A DNA stretch of 64,000 bases from CAYVVT01 sp964454335 (GCA_964454335.1 CAYVVT010000011.1:1-64000), one strand, 5' to 3'; shown: positions 34,034 through 43,092, counted from the stretch's first letter. The notes: a model not told the origin generated them from the sequence alone. Numbers and translations are program-made.

Positions 34034-34525
34034 ATGCTGTTAGAACTAAACACGCTGCCGCATGGCAGCTCTGAAGAGATCTTTGATAGCCTGGCACCCC
34101 TGCAGGGTGACCACCTCCCCGAGTGGGAACCACTCTCATTACAGCTGGAGCTCAGCATCGACAATGAGGCGCCCAACTATTACCTGCATGGCAAGGTAAC
34201 CTGCACTGGCCGCTTCATCTGTGATTTGGGCCTGGAGCCCTTTGAGGACACACTTTCCGGCGTTTTTGATCTGGTGGTCAGCTTCGATCATAATCGCTTC
34301 GAAGGCGCAGAAGGAGAAGATATCATTCTTCTTTCGGCCGGAGATAATGCGGTGGACCTGGGATATATCGTGCGCGATACTATCTTGCTCGCTTTACCTA
34401 TTTCGCATGTTTGTGGTCCCGATTGCCCCAGTGGCAAGAAACTGCAGGATGACCTTGATCCCGGTCCGCAACCGGATGAACGCTGGGCTAAGCTTAAAGA
34501 CCTTTTCAATGAAGAGGAGAAATAA
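34034..34525 (+). CDS. yceD: YceD/DUF177-family protein
   Basis: 163 residues from ATG 34034 (a TTG two codons earlier would begin at the predicted transcript start). The family pattern is visible: VTCTGRFICDLGLEPFEDTLSGVFDLVV, EDIILLSAGDNAVDLGYIVRDTILLALPISHVCGPDCPS. DUF177 proteins are nearly always encoded just before rpmF, as here, and have been tied to ribosomal RNA and large-subunit metabolism. The last segment with DERWAKLKDLF is typical. First gene of the rpmF-plsX-fabH-fabD operon. Confidence 0.9.
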   Translation: MLLELNTLPHGSSEEIFDSLAPLQGDHLPEWEPLSLQLELSIDNEAPNYYLHGKVTCTGRFICDLGLEPFEDTLSGVFDLVVSFDHNRFEGAEGEDIILLSAGDNAVDLGYIVRDTILLALPISHVCGPDCPSGKKLQDDLDPGPQPDERWAKLKDLFNEEEK

Positions 34526-34530
34526 GTCTC

Positions 34531-34713
34531 GTGGCTGTACCAAGAAGAAAAACATCGAGATCCCGTCGTGACCAGCGGCGTGCCCACTGGAAGGCGAGAG
34601 CAGCCAGTCTGGTAACCTGTACCAACTGCAACGAACCCAAACTGCCGCACCGCGTATGTCCGCATTGCGGATACTACAAAGGAAAACAGGTAATCATTCC
34701 TAAAGAAGTCTGA
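34531..34713 (+). CDS. rpmF: Ribosomal protein bL32
   Basis: 60 residues from GTG 34531. Starts AVPRRKTSRSRRDQRRAHWK and carries a zinc ribbon CTNCNEPKLPHRVCPHCGYY with four cysteines, so it is the zinc-bound C+ form. Component of the 50S subunit. Located 5 nt after yceD and 8 nt before plsX. Confidence 0.97.
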   Translation: MAVPRRKTSRSRRDQRRAHWKARAASLVTCTNCNEPKLPHRVCPHCGYYKGKQVIIPKEV

Positions 34714-34721
34714 TCACATCA

Positions 34722-35762
34722 ATGCGAATCGTGGTTGATGCTATGGGGGGCGATAACGCCCCTTTTATCAATGTAGCCGGCGCTCTGAGCTACCTGAAGG
34801 ATGACCGCTGCAAGGCAGATGTCATACTGGTGGGTGTCGAAGAGGCCATCAAGGCCGAATTGATCAAGCTTCCTCCACCACAGGGCAACCTTGAGATCTA
34901 CCCCGCCGACGAGGTCGTGGAAATGGATGACAGCCCCACCCGTTCCTATAAGGAGAAACCTGATTCGTCGCTACGTGTTGGAATGCAGTTGGTGCGCAAG
35001 GGCGAGGCAGATGCCATCGTCTCCGCGGGTAATTCCGGAGCCACCATGGCCTACTCCCTGCTGACCCTTGGTCGCATCACGGGGGTCGATCGACCGGGTG
35101 TTGGCGCATACATGCCTCACGAAACCGGTACCACACTGCTCATGGATGTGGGCGCTGTGAGTGAGGCAAAGCCGAAGAACCTCCTGCAGTTCGGTATCAT
35201 GGGCAGTATCGTCTATTCAAGGATATTCAAGCAGGAGGATCCTCGCGTCGCCCTCCTCAGCATTGGCGAAGAGGCCAGCAAAGGGACAACTCTGGTCAGG
35301 GAGGCCTATCGCCTGCTGAACTCGGCCGACATTAATTTTACAGGCTACGTTGAAGGCCGCGACATCTTTGCCAACAAGGCGGATGTGGTTGTAACGGACG
35401 GTTTTACCGGCAATGTGGCCCTCAAACTCGCTGAGACAACATTCCAGACCCTGTTCTCCATGTTGAAGAACCGCCTCAACAGACCCAGCCGCATGCTGGG
35501 TGCGCAGCTGATCAAGCCGGTGTTCAACGAACTGTTCAATATATTCGATCCAAACAATTACGGCGGATCACCGCTGCTGGGCATCAAGGGCATTTCACTC
35601 ATTTGCCACGGGAGTTCGACACAGAAGGCCATCAAGAACGCCCTCTTCGAAGCTCAACGCCTGGTGCGTACCAATCTCATCGATGCCATCGAGAACGACA
35701 TCTCAGCCTCACTGGCCAATATTACCTATACAGAATTAGACGAAGAATTGATCCGACACTAG
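34722..35762 (+). CDS. plsX: Phosphate acyltransferase PlsX
   Basis: 346 residues. Starts MRIVVDAMGGDNAP, the family signature, with SAGNSGATMA and VVVTDGFTGNVALK further on. It converts acyl-ACP and phosphate to acyl-phosphate, the acyl donor for PlsY in phosphatidic acid synthesis. Peripheral inner-membrane enzyme. It lies between rpmF and fabH in the classic order. Confidence 0.97.
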   Translation: MRIVVDAMGGDNAPFINVAGALSYLKDDRCKADVILVGVEEAIKAELIKLPPPQGNLEIYPADEVVEMDDSPTRSYKEKPDSSLRVGMQLVRKGEADAIVSAGNSGATMAYSLLTLGRITGVDRPGVGAYMPHETGTTLLMDVGAVSEAKPKNLLQFGIMGSIVYSRIFKQEDPRVALLSIGEEASKGTTLVREAYRLLNSADINFTGYVEGRDIFANKADVVVTDGFTGNVALKLAETTFQTLFSMLKNRLNRPSRMLGAQLIKPVFNELFNIFDPNNYGGSPLLGIKGISLICHGSSTQKAIKNALFEAQRLVRTNLIDAIENDISASLANITYTELDEELIRH

Positions 35763-35781
35763 GGGGTAGGAACTGGAGCCT

Positions 35782-36780
35782 ATGAAACGCGCAGCAATCA
35801 CTGGTGTAGCAAGCTATGTCCCGGAACGGGTGCTCACCAATCAAGATCTTGAACAGATGGTCGATACCAATGACGAATGGATCGTCTCACGCACGGGAAT
35901 CCGTGAGCGCCGTCTGGTCAGTGATGATCAAGCCACCTCCGATATGAGCGTGGCTGCAATAAATAAACTCCTGGAGAAGACAGGTACCGATCCCATGGAG
36001 ATCGACACCATCATCATTGCTACAGTCACGCCGGACACGCTCTTCCCGCCGACAGTAGCACTGGTACAGCAGAAGATCGGTGCGAAGCGGGCATGGGGCT
36101 ATGATCTGTCCGCGGCCTGTTCGGGCTTCCTTTTCGCGATGAAGTCCGGAGCCGGATTGATCCAGGGTGGTGCGAATAAAGTGATCGTCGTGGGCGCTGA
36201 TACCATGAGTTCCATCGTGGATTACACCGACAGGAACACATGCATTCTATTCGGCGATGCTGCGGGCGCTGTGCTTCTGGAACCCACAGAAGATGAGAAC
36301 TTCGGCATCATCGATGATATCCTGTATGTTGATGGTTCCGGCGCCGACACCCTGTACATGAGTGCCGGTGGCAGTCGCAGGCCCGCCAGCGAAGAAACCC
36401 TGAAGAATCGTGAACATTTCATTTACCAGGACGGCCGCACTGTCTTTAAACGAGCCTCCGTGGACATGGCTACAGTAAGTGTCGAGATCCTGGACCAGAA
36501 CGATCTGACGGCAGATGATGTTGGTATCTTCATCCCCCACCAGGCCAACAAGCGCATCATTGATGTCGCTGCCCAACGAGCAGGTATTCCGGATGACAAG
36601 GTCCTGATGAATATTGATAGATACGGTAATACCACCGCAGCAACCATCCCCCTGGGCCTGGATGAGGTCATCCAGGAAGGCAGGATCAAGGAAGGTGACC
36701 TGGTTCTCATGGCCGCCTTTGGAGCCGGATATACCTGGGGCAGCATGATCCTTAGATATGGACCTGAAAGGAAAGCCTGA
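35782..36780 (+). CDS. fabH: 3-oxoacyl-ACP synthase III
   Basis: 332 residues. Catalytic triad visible: Cys113 in DLSAACSGFLFA, His253 in IPHQANKRI and Asn283 in DRYGNTTAA. It condenses acetyl-CoA (or a branched acyl-CoA) with malonyl-ACP to start fatty acid synthesis. 19 nt after plsX, with AGGGGGTAGGA upstream of the ATG. Confidence 0.97.
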   Translation: MKRAAITGVASYVPERVLTNQDLEQMVDTNDEWIVSRTGIRERRLVSDDQATSDMSVAAINKLLEKTGTDPMEIDTIIIATVTPDTLFPPTVALVQQKIGAKRAWGYDLSAACSGFLFAMKSGAGLIQGGANKVIVVGADTMSSIVDYTDRNTCILFGDAAGAVLLEPTEDENFGIIDDILYVDGSGADTLYMSAGGSRRPASEETLKNREHFIYQDGRTVFKRASVDMATVSVEILDQNDLTADDVGIFIPHQANKRIIDVAAQRAGIPDDKVLMNIDRYGNTTAATIPLGLDEVIQEGRIKEGDLVLMAAFGAGYTWGSMILRYGPERKA

Positions 36781-36781
36781 G

Positions 36782-37699
36782 ATGCCAAAGCGTGCACTTG
36801 TCTTCCCTGGACAGGCCTCCCAGGAAGTCGGGATGGCCAGTGATATCCACGAAGCCCATTCATCGGTTCGCGAGCTTTACGATACCGCCAACGAGATCCT
36901 GGGTTATGATATCGCCAAGTTGAGTTTCGAAGGACCCCTGGAAGCGCTTACGGAGACAAAGGTGACCCAGCCGGCTATCTTCATAGCCAGTGCAGCCTTC
37001 CAATCACTCCTGCCTGGTTCCATCAATTATGCGATGACCGCCGGACACAGTCTGGGTGAGTTTACCGCCCTTTTCGCTGCCGGTGTGCTGAGCTTCGAGG
37101 ATGCCCTGAGCATCGTAAAGGTTCGAGCCGAGGGAATGCAGCAGGCGGGTGAAGATCAGCCCGGGTCCATGGCGGCGTTGTTGAACCTCTCACGCCAGGA
37201 CGTAGAGAAGATCTGCAAACATGCTTCCGCCAGAGGCATCGTACAGGCTGCGAATTTCAATTCCCCCGGTCAGATCGTGATCTCGGGTGAGGTGGAAGCC
37301 GTGCACTACGCCATGGAGGTGGCCAAGAACATGGGCGCTCGCAAGGCCGTCGAACTGCAGGTCAGTGGCGCCTTTCATTCACCCCTCATGTCCAGTGCAA
37401 AGGATGGCCTGGAAGCAGCGGTCGATGCCGCAACATTCAATAAAGCTTCTGTGCCGGTTTACAGCAACTGTACCGGCAAGCCTCATTCTGAACCCGACGA
37501 GTTGAAGGCCAACATCATCGCCCAGCTTGAGAATCCCGTTCTATGGGAAGACAGTGTTCAGAATATGATCAGCGATGGCTGTGACTCCTTCATGGAGCTC
37601 GGCCCGGGACGTGTATTGCAGGGACTTATCCGACGGATCAATCGTGATACGGATGTCAGTGGGATCCAATCTGAGGAAGGTCTCAAACTGCTGGCCTGA
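36782..37699 (+). CDS. fabD: Malonyl-CoA:ACP transacylase
   Basis: 305 residues from ATG 36782, one base after the fabH stop; a start at 36758 inside fabH is possible but adds residues not typical of the family, which begins KRALVFPGQASQ. Active-site Ser90 in GHSLGEF and His199 in GAFHSPLM. It loads malonate onto ACP. Last + strand gene before the inverted fabG. Confidence 0.96.
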   Translation: MPKRALVFPGQASQEVGMASDIHEAHSSVRELYDTANEILGYDIAKLSFEGPLEALTETKVTQPAIFIASAAFQSLLPGSINYAMTAGHSLGEFTALFAAGVLSFEDALSIVKVRAEGMQQAGEDQPGSMAALLNLSRQDVEKICKHASARGIVQAANFNSPGQIVISGEVEAVHYAMEVAKNMGARKAVELQVSGAFHSPLMSSAKDGLEAAVDAATFNKASVPVYSNCTGKPHSEPDELKANIIAQLENPVLWEDSVQNMISDGCDSFMELGPGRVLQGLIRRINRDTDVSGIQSEEGLKLLA

Positions 37700-37755
37700 T
37701 CGATCTCAGGACTTCTAGCTTTTCAATCAGGGTAAATTCAGGGGGACGGCTGGTC

Positions 37756-37796
37756 GATCCGACGACTGATGCCGTATCAGCTCCAATCGTCGGATC
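37756..37796. other. Inverted repeat at fabD/fabG convergent junction
   Basis: Perfect 10-bp arms GATCCGACGA and TCGTCGGATC around a 21-nt loop that itself has CTGAT/ATCAG. No T-tract follows, so it may be a bidirectional processing or pausing structure rather than a standard terminator. Confidence 0.5.
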
Positions 37797-37823
37797 CGAA
37801 TTGCCGGTACAAGGACTGCGGTC

Positions 37824-38564
37824 CTAGATGCCGATGCTCATACCACCGTCGACAAAGAGGGTCTGACCGGTGATGAAACCTGCATCGTCAGAAGACAGGA
37901 ACAGGTGCGCCTTGGCGATCTCAATGGGTGGGATCGGCTGGCGCATGGGGATCTTCTCCACCATGGCCTCACGTTGCTTCTCCGGAACTTCCTGAAGCAT
38001 TGGTGTATCGATGGCACCCGGGGCGATGGCATTGATACATACGCCGCGCCGGGCATACTCAAGTGCCTGTGTCCGCGTCAATCCGATGACACCCATCTTG
38101 GATGCCGAATAATTCGCCTGCCCCACATTTCCCAGAGTAGAGATGGAGGCTGTGTTGACTATCCTGCCACCCTTCTGGATCTTGCGCAGTACATGTTTGG
38201 AGCAGAGAAAGGAGCCCTTGAGGTTGATATCCATGACCAGGTCCCATTCCTCTTCCTTCATGCGGGGAGTCAGGGCGTCCCTGGTGATACCGGCATTATT
38301 GATGAGAATGTCGATCTTGCCGAACTTCTCCATAGTGGCATTGACCATTGCTTCCACGTCTGCGTCAGAGGCAACGTTGCATTTCACCGCCAGGGCATTA
38401 CCCCCGGCAGCATTGATTTCCTCGGCTACCTTCTCCAGGGACTCCATGGCAACGTCACAGATCGTAAGTTCCGCCCCCTCTTCAGCAAAGAGTCTGGCGG
38501 TGGCCTCACCGATCCCGGCTGCTGCACCCGTGATGATGGCTGTCTTGCCTTTTAGTCTATCCAT
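37824..38564 (-). CDS. fabG: 3-oxoacyl-ACP reductase (SDR family)
   Basis: 246 residues. Cofactor motif ITGAAAGIGEATA near 12-22, NNAG at 89-92 and catalytic Ser140, Tyr152, Lys156 (NYSASK); ends FVDGGMSIGI. It reduces 3-oxoacyl-ACP with NADPH. Position between fabD and acpP strongly suggests FabG, but it is on the opposite strand from the rest of the operon, convergent with fabD and divergent from acpP, so it has its own promoter. Another SDR substrate cannot be excluded. Confidence 0.88.
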   Translation of the reverse strand: MDRLKGKTAIITGAAAGIGEATARLFAEEGAELTICDVAMESLEKVAEEINAAGGNALAVKCNVASDADVEAMVNATMEKFGKIDILINNAGITRDALTPRMKEEEWDLVMDINLKGSFLCSKHVLRKIQKGGRIVNTASISTLGNVGQANYSASKMGVIGLTRTQALEYARRGVCINAIAPGAIDTPMLQEVPEKQREAMVEKIPMRQPIPPIEIAKAHLFLSSDDAGFITGQTLFVDGGMSIGI

Positions 38565-39027
38565 TTCTCTAGATCCCTCTCAATTAAGAATTCGTTTCAT
38601 ACAAGGCCCGAGAACTTATTCCGGTATTGCTGCTTTGTCACAGAGTAAAATGGATCCCCTCGTTCGATCCGCAGCGACCCGGGTCAAACAGATCCGGCCT
38701 GGTTGGCGCGCCAATAATACTGAGAGCTGGAAAAAATCACAGCCAAAAAGCTTTCCCCACCTGACCTTGGCTGATGTGTGACAGCATGAGCGGTGTCTGG
38801 AGGCCTGTCCCATCGCCTCCAGAAGCGCTGAAACATGTCGTCAGGAATTACTGTGAATGCAGTAACACCCGATTATATTGGCAGCGATATGGCCGATGGG
38901 ATCGTTGAAAAAAGGGAAAGAAAACTGTTTACTCAAAGGACTTTTGAGTAGAATATTCACGCCGGCAGTCGTAGCTGGCGACACGGCCATGCAAAGACAG
39001 AGAAAGAGATGAGGAGGAAAACATAAG
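38565..39027. other. Divergent promoter region between fabG and acpP
   Basis: No gene in 463 nt. It holds a GGAGGC/GCCTCC hairpin near 38799-38821, then a palindrome with arms TACTCAAA (38930-38937) and TTTGAGTA (38943-38950), the latter overlapping a possible -10 box TAGAAT (38949-38954). acpP has GAGGAGG about 10 nt before its ATG. The rest shows nothing I can name. Confidence 0.5.
38930..38950 (+). promoter_or_regulatory. Candidate operator upstream of acpP
   Basis: Inverted repeat TACTCAAA / TTTGAGTA with a 5-nt centre, ~80 nt before acpP and overlapping a potential -10 element (TAGAAT, 38949-38954). The TTTGA/TCAAA core resembles operators of fatty-acid regulators such as FabT; no such regulator is encoded in the window, so this is inference. 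Confidence 0.4.
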
Positions 39028-39267
39028 ATGGCGACAACTCTGGAAAAAGTACGTGACGTGATTGTTGAAAAACTTGGCGTAGATGCTGCCAAGGTTATTG
39101 AGGATGCTTCGTTCATTGACGACCTTGGAGCAGATTCACTGGATACGGTTGAACTGATCATGCAGTTCGAAGAGGTTTTCGATATTGAGATACCGGATGA
39201 GGAAGCGGAGACCATCACCACAGTTGGCAGTGCAGTAAAGTACATTGACAGCAAATTGGGCGGGTAA
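39028..39267 (+). CDS. acpP: Acyl carrier protein
   Basis: 79 acidic residues with the phosphopantetheine attachment Ser37 in GADSLDTVELIM. It carries growing acyl chains during fatty acid synthesis. Strong GAGGAGG ribosome-binding site. A hairpin with T-tract after the gene may cut off most transcripts before fabF, matching the usual need for much more ACP than FabF. Confidence 0.98.
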   Translation: MATTLEKVRDVIVEKLGVDAAKVIEDASFIDDLGADSLDTVELIMQFEEVFDIEIPDEEAETITTVGSAVKYIDSKLGG

Positions 39268-39290
39268 CCAGCTCTTTATTCCAGAAAATT

Positions 39291-39350
39291 GAGGGGATTC
39301 ACCATAGGGCTTGTACGTGTTTCGGGCTTTATGGTGAATCCTCTTTTTTA
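39291..39350 (+). terminator. Terminator or attenuator between acpP and fabF
   Basis: Long stem with arms GAGGGGATTCACCATA and TATGGTGAATCCTC, a ~22-nt loop, followed by six T. Ends 19 nt before the fabF start, so fabF must be expressed by readthrough or from its own promoter. Confidence 0.7.
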
Positions 39351-39368
39351 CACACATAGGATTGCACC

Positions 39369-40610
39369 ATGATGAAGCGGGTTGTCATTACGGGAATGGG
39401 GATCATCTCACCGCTGGGGAATTCAGTAGAAGAGTTCTGGAAGAACCTAGTGGCAGGGAACAATGGCATCACGACCCATGATTGGCTCGTGGAAGAAGGA
39501 TATTCAGCTACGGTTGGCGGAGCCGTCAAGGATGAGGTGAATATTGACGACATGGTTGAATCCAGGGAAGCGCGTCGCATGGACGCCTTCACCCGCTACT
39601 CGCTACATGCTGCCCGTCAGGCTGTCGAGCACAGTGGGATCGATTTCCAGCAGACCGATCAGAACCGTGTAGGTACCATCATCGGCAGCGGCGTTGGCGG
39701 GATACAGACTTTCGAAGAGCAGTGCAATATACTTTTCAGACGTGGGCATCGCAGGGTCAGCCCCTTCTTCATTCCCATGCTCATCCCTGATATCGCCTCT
39801 GGATACATTTCAATTGTCTATGGGCTTAAGGGCCTGAATTTCTCAGTATCCTCCGCCTGTGCCACGGCTGCGCATTCAGTAGGGCTTTCACTGCGGGCCA
39901 TCCGCTACGGCGATGTGGATGTCATGATCTGCGGTGGTGCAGATGCCACTCTGACACCCATGGGATTCGCAGGTTTCGCCAACATGAAGGCCCTATCTAC
40001 GAATCCGGACCCTGAATCCGCCAGTCGACCTTTCGATCAGAACCGCGATGGTTTCGTCATGGGTGAAGGTGCCGGTGTATTTGTTCTGGAGAGCCTGGAG
40101 CATGCAGAGAGCAGAGGTGCAAGAATACTGGCTGAACTGGCCGGCTTCGGAATGACTGCCGACGCTCACCACATCACCAGCCCGGCCCCGGGACATGAAG
40201 GTGCCGTCAGGGCCATCCATATGGCTCTCAACGACTCCGACATGAAACCCGAGGACGTGGACTATATCAATGCACACGGCACTTCCACAGCGGCAAATGA
40301 CAAGAATGAGACCGAGGCCATCAAAACTGTTTTTGGTGATCACGCCCACGAGGTAGCCATCAGCTCGACCAAGTCCATGACCGGACATCTGCTGGGAGCC
40401 TCTGGTGGTGTTGAACTGGCAGCTCTGGTCAACTCGGTTCGCGATAATACCGTCCCGCCCACCATTCATTATGAAACACCTGATCCCGACTGTGATCTTG
40501 ACTACACAGCAAACACCGCCGTCAAACGCGAGATCAAGGCCGGTATCAGCCAATCATTCGGATTTGGCGGTCATAATGCGGTCCTGGCAGTAAAAGAATA
40601 CGGATCCTGA
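39369..40610 (+). CDS. fabF: 3-oxoacyl-ACP synthase II
   Basis: 413 residues. Cys164 in SVSSACATAAHS, His303 in NAHGTSTAAND and His340 in SMTGHLLGASGG form the Cys-His-His triad of KAS I/II. Elongates acyl-ACP with malonyl-ACP. Ends 9 nt before rnc, the usual acpP-fabF-rnc order. Confidence 0.97.
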   Translation: MMKRVVITGMGIISPLGNSVEEFWKNLVAGNNGITTHDWLVEEGYSATVGGAVKDEVNIDDMVESREARRMDAFTRYSLHAARQAVEHSGIDFQQTDQNRVGTIIGSGVGGIQTFEEQCNILFRRGHRRVSPFFIPMLIPDIASGYISIVYGLKGLNFSVSSACATAAHSVGLSLRAIRYGDVDVMICGGADATLTPMGFAGFANMKALSTNPDPESASRPFDQNRDGFVMGEGAGVFVLESLEHAESRGARILAELAGFGMTADAHHITSPAPGHEGAVRAIHMALNDSDMKPEDVDYINAHGTSTAANDKNETEAIKTVFGDHAHEVAISSTKSMTGHLLGASGGVELAALVNSVRDNTVPPTIHYETPDPDCDLDYTANTAVKREIKAGISQSFGFGGHNAVLAVKEYGS

Positions 40611-40619
40611 TTTTAGACT

Positions 40620-41384
40620 ATGGCGCTCTGGCAGCGCATATCCAGATCATTTAAGAAGCAAAGCTCGATCAGCCCGGAGTTCGCCGCTGATCTGAACCGG
40701 CTCGAATCAGAGATCGGATATCACTTCAAGAACCCGAACCTTCTCGAGCGCGCCCTTACCCACTCCTCATATTCGGCTCAAAAGGAATTGCCCTTCTCTT
40801 ACGAACGACTGGAATTCCTGGGCGATGCGGTCCTGCAGCTCACTGTTTCCGAATATCTTTTCAAACAGCACCCGCATCTCAACGAAGGCACCCTTACCAA
40901 GTACCGGACCATTCTCGTGAATGGCAATTACCTGGCAGAATGCGCCGAGGCGATAGGCGTTCACAACTGGGTCAGGCATAGCACCGGTTCCAAGGGTCAA
41001 CGCAGCCGGGAAAGCGATTCCATCATGTCAGATGTTGTGGAAGCCATTATAGGTGCGCTCTACCTGGATGGCAGTCTGGCGGCTGCTTCAGAATGGATCC
41101 ATCGTGAGATCATCTCCAGAAAACCTGACTACGCTGACGATCTGAAGAATTTCAATTTTAAAGGTCAGCTGGCCGAGCGTTGTCAACGTCTGCATCTGGG
41201 AAATCCGGAATTCGAGATCACCAATACCGAAGGGCCTGATCATGACCGTTGGTATACGGTACAGGTCGTCATCAGCGGAAGGGTTGCCGGCTTCGGTGAG
41301 GGACATTCCAAGAAGGAAGCCAGCCAGAAAGCCTCAGAGGACAGTCTCAATAACTGGGACGCAATTTTTCCAGGCCGATCCTGA
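40620..41384 (+). CDS. rnc: Ribonuclease III
   Basis: 254 residues. Catalytic signature ERLEFLGDAVLQL and second acidic site SDVVEAIIGALYLDG, followed by a double-stranded-RNA-binding domain with GHSKKEASQKASEDSL. It cleaves dsRNA during rRNA processing and decay. The N-terminal ~25 residues before the RNase domain are an extension. Confidence 0.97.
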   Translation: MALWQRISRSFKKQSSISPEFAADLNRLESEIGYHFKNPNLLERALTHSSYSAQKELPFSYERLEFLGDAVLQLTVSEYLFKQHPHLNEGTLTKYRTILVNGNYLAECAEAIGVHNWVRHSTGSKGQRSRESDSIMSDVVEAIIGALYLDGSLAAASEWIHREIISRKPDYADDLKNFNFKGQLAERCQRLHLGNPEFEITNTEGPDHDRWYTVQVVISGRVAGFGEGHSKKEASQKASEDSLNNWDAIFPGRS

Positions 41385-41449
41385 TCCATTCACTGGTCAT
41401 CCTGACTTACATCCTTTAAATTCGCAAACATTAATCCTCGGAGAAATGG

Positions 41450-43021
41450 ATGGTTATCATGCCCAAGAAGACCATGACACGGATCCTCATACTCTTCACC
41501 CTGACAATTGCCACACTTTCGGCACAGGGGAACAACAACGCTGACTTCGGGATGAACCTGGGGCTCGGTGCCGTCACAATCGATGGGGAGATCTACAATC
41601 AGATCGCATTGCGCCCGGATGTCTCAATTGGCAAGCTGGGGGTGGGCCTGGATCTCATCTTGTATCTGGATGCGAACGGCAAGGTCCGGACAGCTGAATG
41701 GGACGAGGTCGAGGATATCCTGGATAAGTTCCTCTACATACGCTGGGGCCGCCCTGGGGATCCCTTCCATATTCGTTATGGCACCTTGAGTGATGTGACC
41801 CTGGGTTACGGTGTGTTCGTGAACCATTATTCCAACATGATGGAATTTCCAGCCATCCGCAAGGTGGGGATCCATGCCGGCGGTGAGTTGCCGATCCCCG
41901 GATTCAGATTTGGTCTAGAAGGCTTTATCGCCAACCTGAAGGAGTTCACCGGCGAGCCGGAATTCTCTTCTGGCCTCATTGGTCTGCGTGGGACCTATCA
42001 TCTGGGTAAACTTGTCTTCGGTGCCAGTCTGGTCATGGACGGAAACCAGTATCTGGCTCTCCCGGACACGGATAAGGACGGATACCCGGATATCGTGGAT
42101 GATTTTCCTTCGGATGACGTATATGCCATCGATACAGATGGTGATGGCGTCCCCGATGAATTGGACCTGGATATCGATGGAGACGGTATTACGGACATCT
42201 TGGACCCCGGTACCATGGGTTGGTGGACAGGAGCATACACCATCCTCGATGATGATGTTTATCGCAAGCCAGAACCATTAAACCTCAGGCAGGACAAGAA
42301 ATCTCTGCGGGCCATCAATCTGGATGTGGGGTATCCCCTCATCGAGGAGGGACCGTTTACACTGATGGCCACACTGGAACTTGCGAGATTCTTAGGCGAC
42401 CATCCCAGTGTGGCAAATCCGGACAGTCTCATTGAGCACGGATTCGGTTTCGCCCCCGGCCTGCGGGGCACTCTGTTCAAGTTCTTGAACTACGGTGTAG
42501 AGTTGCGCCAGACGACGGGCAATTTTGCCTTCAATGTATTCGACAGACACTATGATCTGATGCGTGTCATCATTGCAGAGGACACCCAGGGTACTGCCAC
42601 GCCCGTTACCCGGGACATGCAGGTGCTGGAGAATCCGGCCCTCACGGGGATCTATGGGTCTCTCAGTGCGAACATCGCCGATTGGGTGACCCTCTCCGGA
42701 TCGTACCAGGACATGCGTCAGGATACTACAGCACTGAAAGGCCTTACCGGAGCGGTGAGCATCGGCAAGAACCGCATCCCGAAAGTCCAGGAAGCCACCG
42801 CATACCTCTTGAGAATGAACGTGGATGATCCCTTCCAGATCATGAGCGAGGGGACGCTTCTGGGCTACCGCGTTACCATCGGTATCGCTGGTGGCGTCAA
42901 TCTGACCTGGGATTTCAGGCAGACCTTCCGGGACCTGGATGGAAACGGCGAGATCTTTACGGGAAGTGGTTCGGATGAGGTCGTTACCATCACAACACTT
43001 GAGACCGGCTTCAGTTTCTGA
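41450..43021 (+). CDS. Outer-membrane protein with Asp-rich (thrombospondin-3-like) calcium repeats
   Basis: 523 residues from ATG 41450, preceded by GGAG. Signal peptide (ILILFTLTIATLSAQG). The first ~195 and last ~270 residues are strand-turn patterns of a barrel, ending in Phe. Between them, near residues 205-260, are DTDKDGYPDIVDDFP, DTDGDGVPDELDLDIDGDG repeats of the type that bind calcium. Such repeats normally sit outside the membrane, so here they probably form an extracellular loop or plug. No family name assigned. It may share a transcript with rnc 65 nt upstream or stand alone. Confidence 0.7.
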   Translation: MVIMPKKTMTRILILFTLTIATLSAQGNNNADFGMNLGLGAVTIDGEIYNQIALRPDVSIGKLGVGLDLILYLDANGKVRTAEWDEVEDILDKFLYIRWGRPGDPFHIRYGTLSDVTLGYGVFVNHYSNMMEFPAIRKVGIHAGGELPIPGFRFGLEGFIANLKEFTGEPEFSSGLIGLRGTYHLGKLVFGASLVMDGNQYLALPDTDKDGYPDIVDDFPSDDVYAIDTDGDGVPDELDLDIDGDGITDILDPGTMGWWTGAYTILDDDVYRKPEPLNLRQDKKSLRAINLDVGYPLIEEGPFTLMATLELARFLGDHPSVANPDSLIEHGFGFAPGLRGTLFKFLNYGVELRQTTGNFAFNVFDRHYDLMRVIIAEDTQGTATPVTRDMQVLENPALTGIYGSLSANIADWVTLSGSYQDMRQDTTALKGLTGAVSIGKNRIPKVQEATAYLLRMNVDDPFQIMSEGTLLGYRVTIGIAGGVNLTWDFRQTFRDLDGNGEIFTGSGSDEVVTITTLETGFSF

Positions 43022-43029
43022 TTTTGGAA

Positions 43030-43065
43030 TTAGACATTGTCTAAACAGGATTTCCTTACCATAAT
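43030..43065 (+). promoter_or_regulatory. Candidate promoter overlapped by palindrome, upstream of sensor kinase
   Basis: Palindrome TTAGACATTGTCTAA (43030-43044) overlaps a -35-like TTGTCT (43037-43042); 17 nt later comes CATAAT (43060-43065). The expected start is ~20 nt before the kinase ATG. The palindrome could be a repressor or activator site. Confidence 0.45.
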
Positions 43066-43092
43066 TGTCTTTGATCTAAACCAAAACATGTG

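Noticed and set aside
37905..38555. 216-codon open frame opposite fabG, which would avoid the strand inversion
   Set aside because: It has no family motif, while the minus strand has all SDR catalytic residues.
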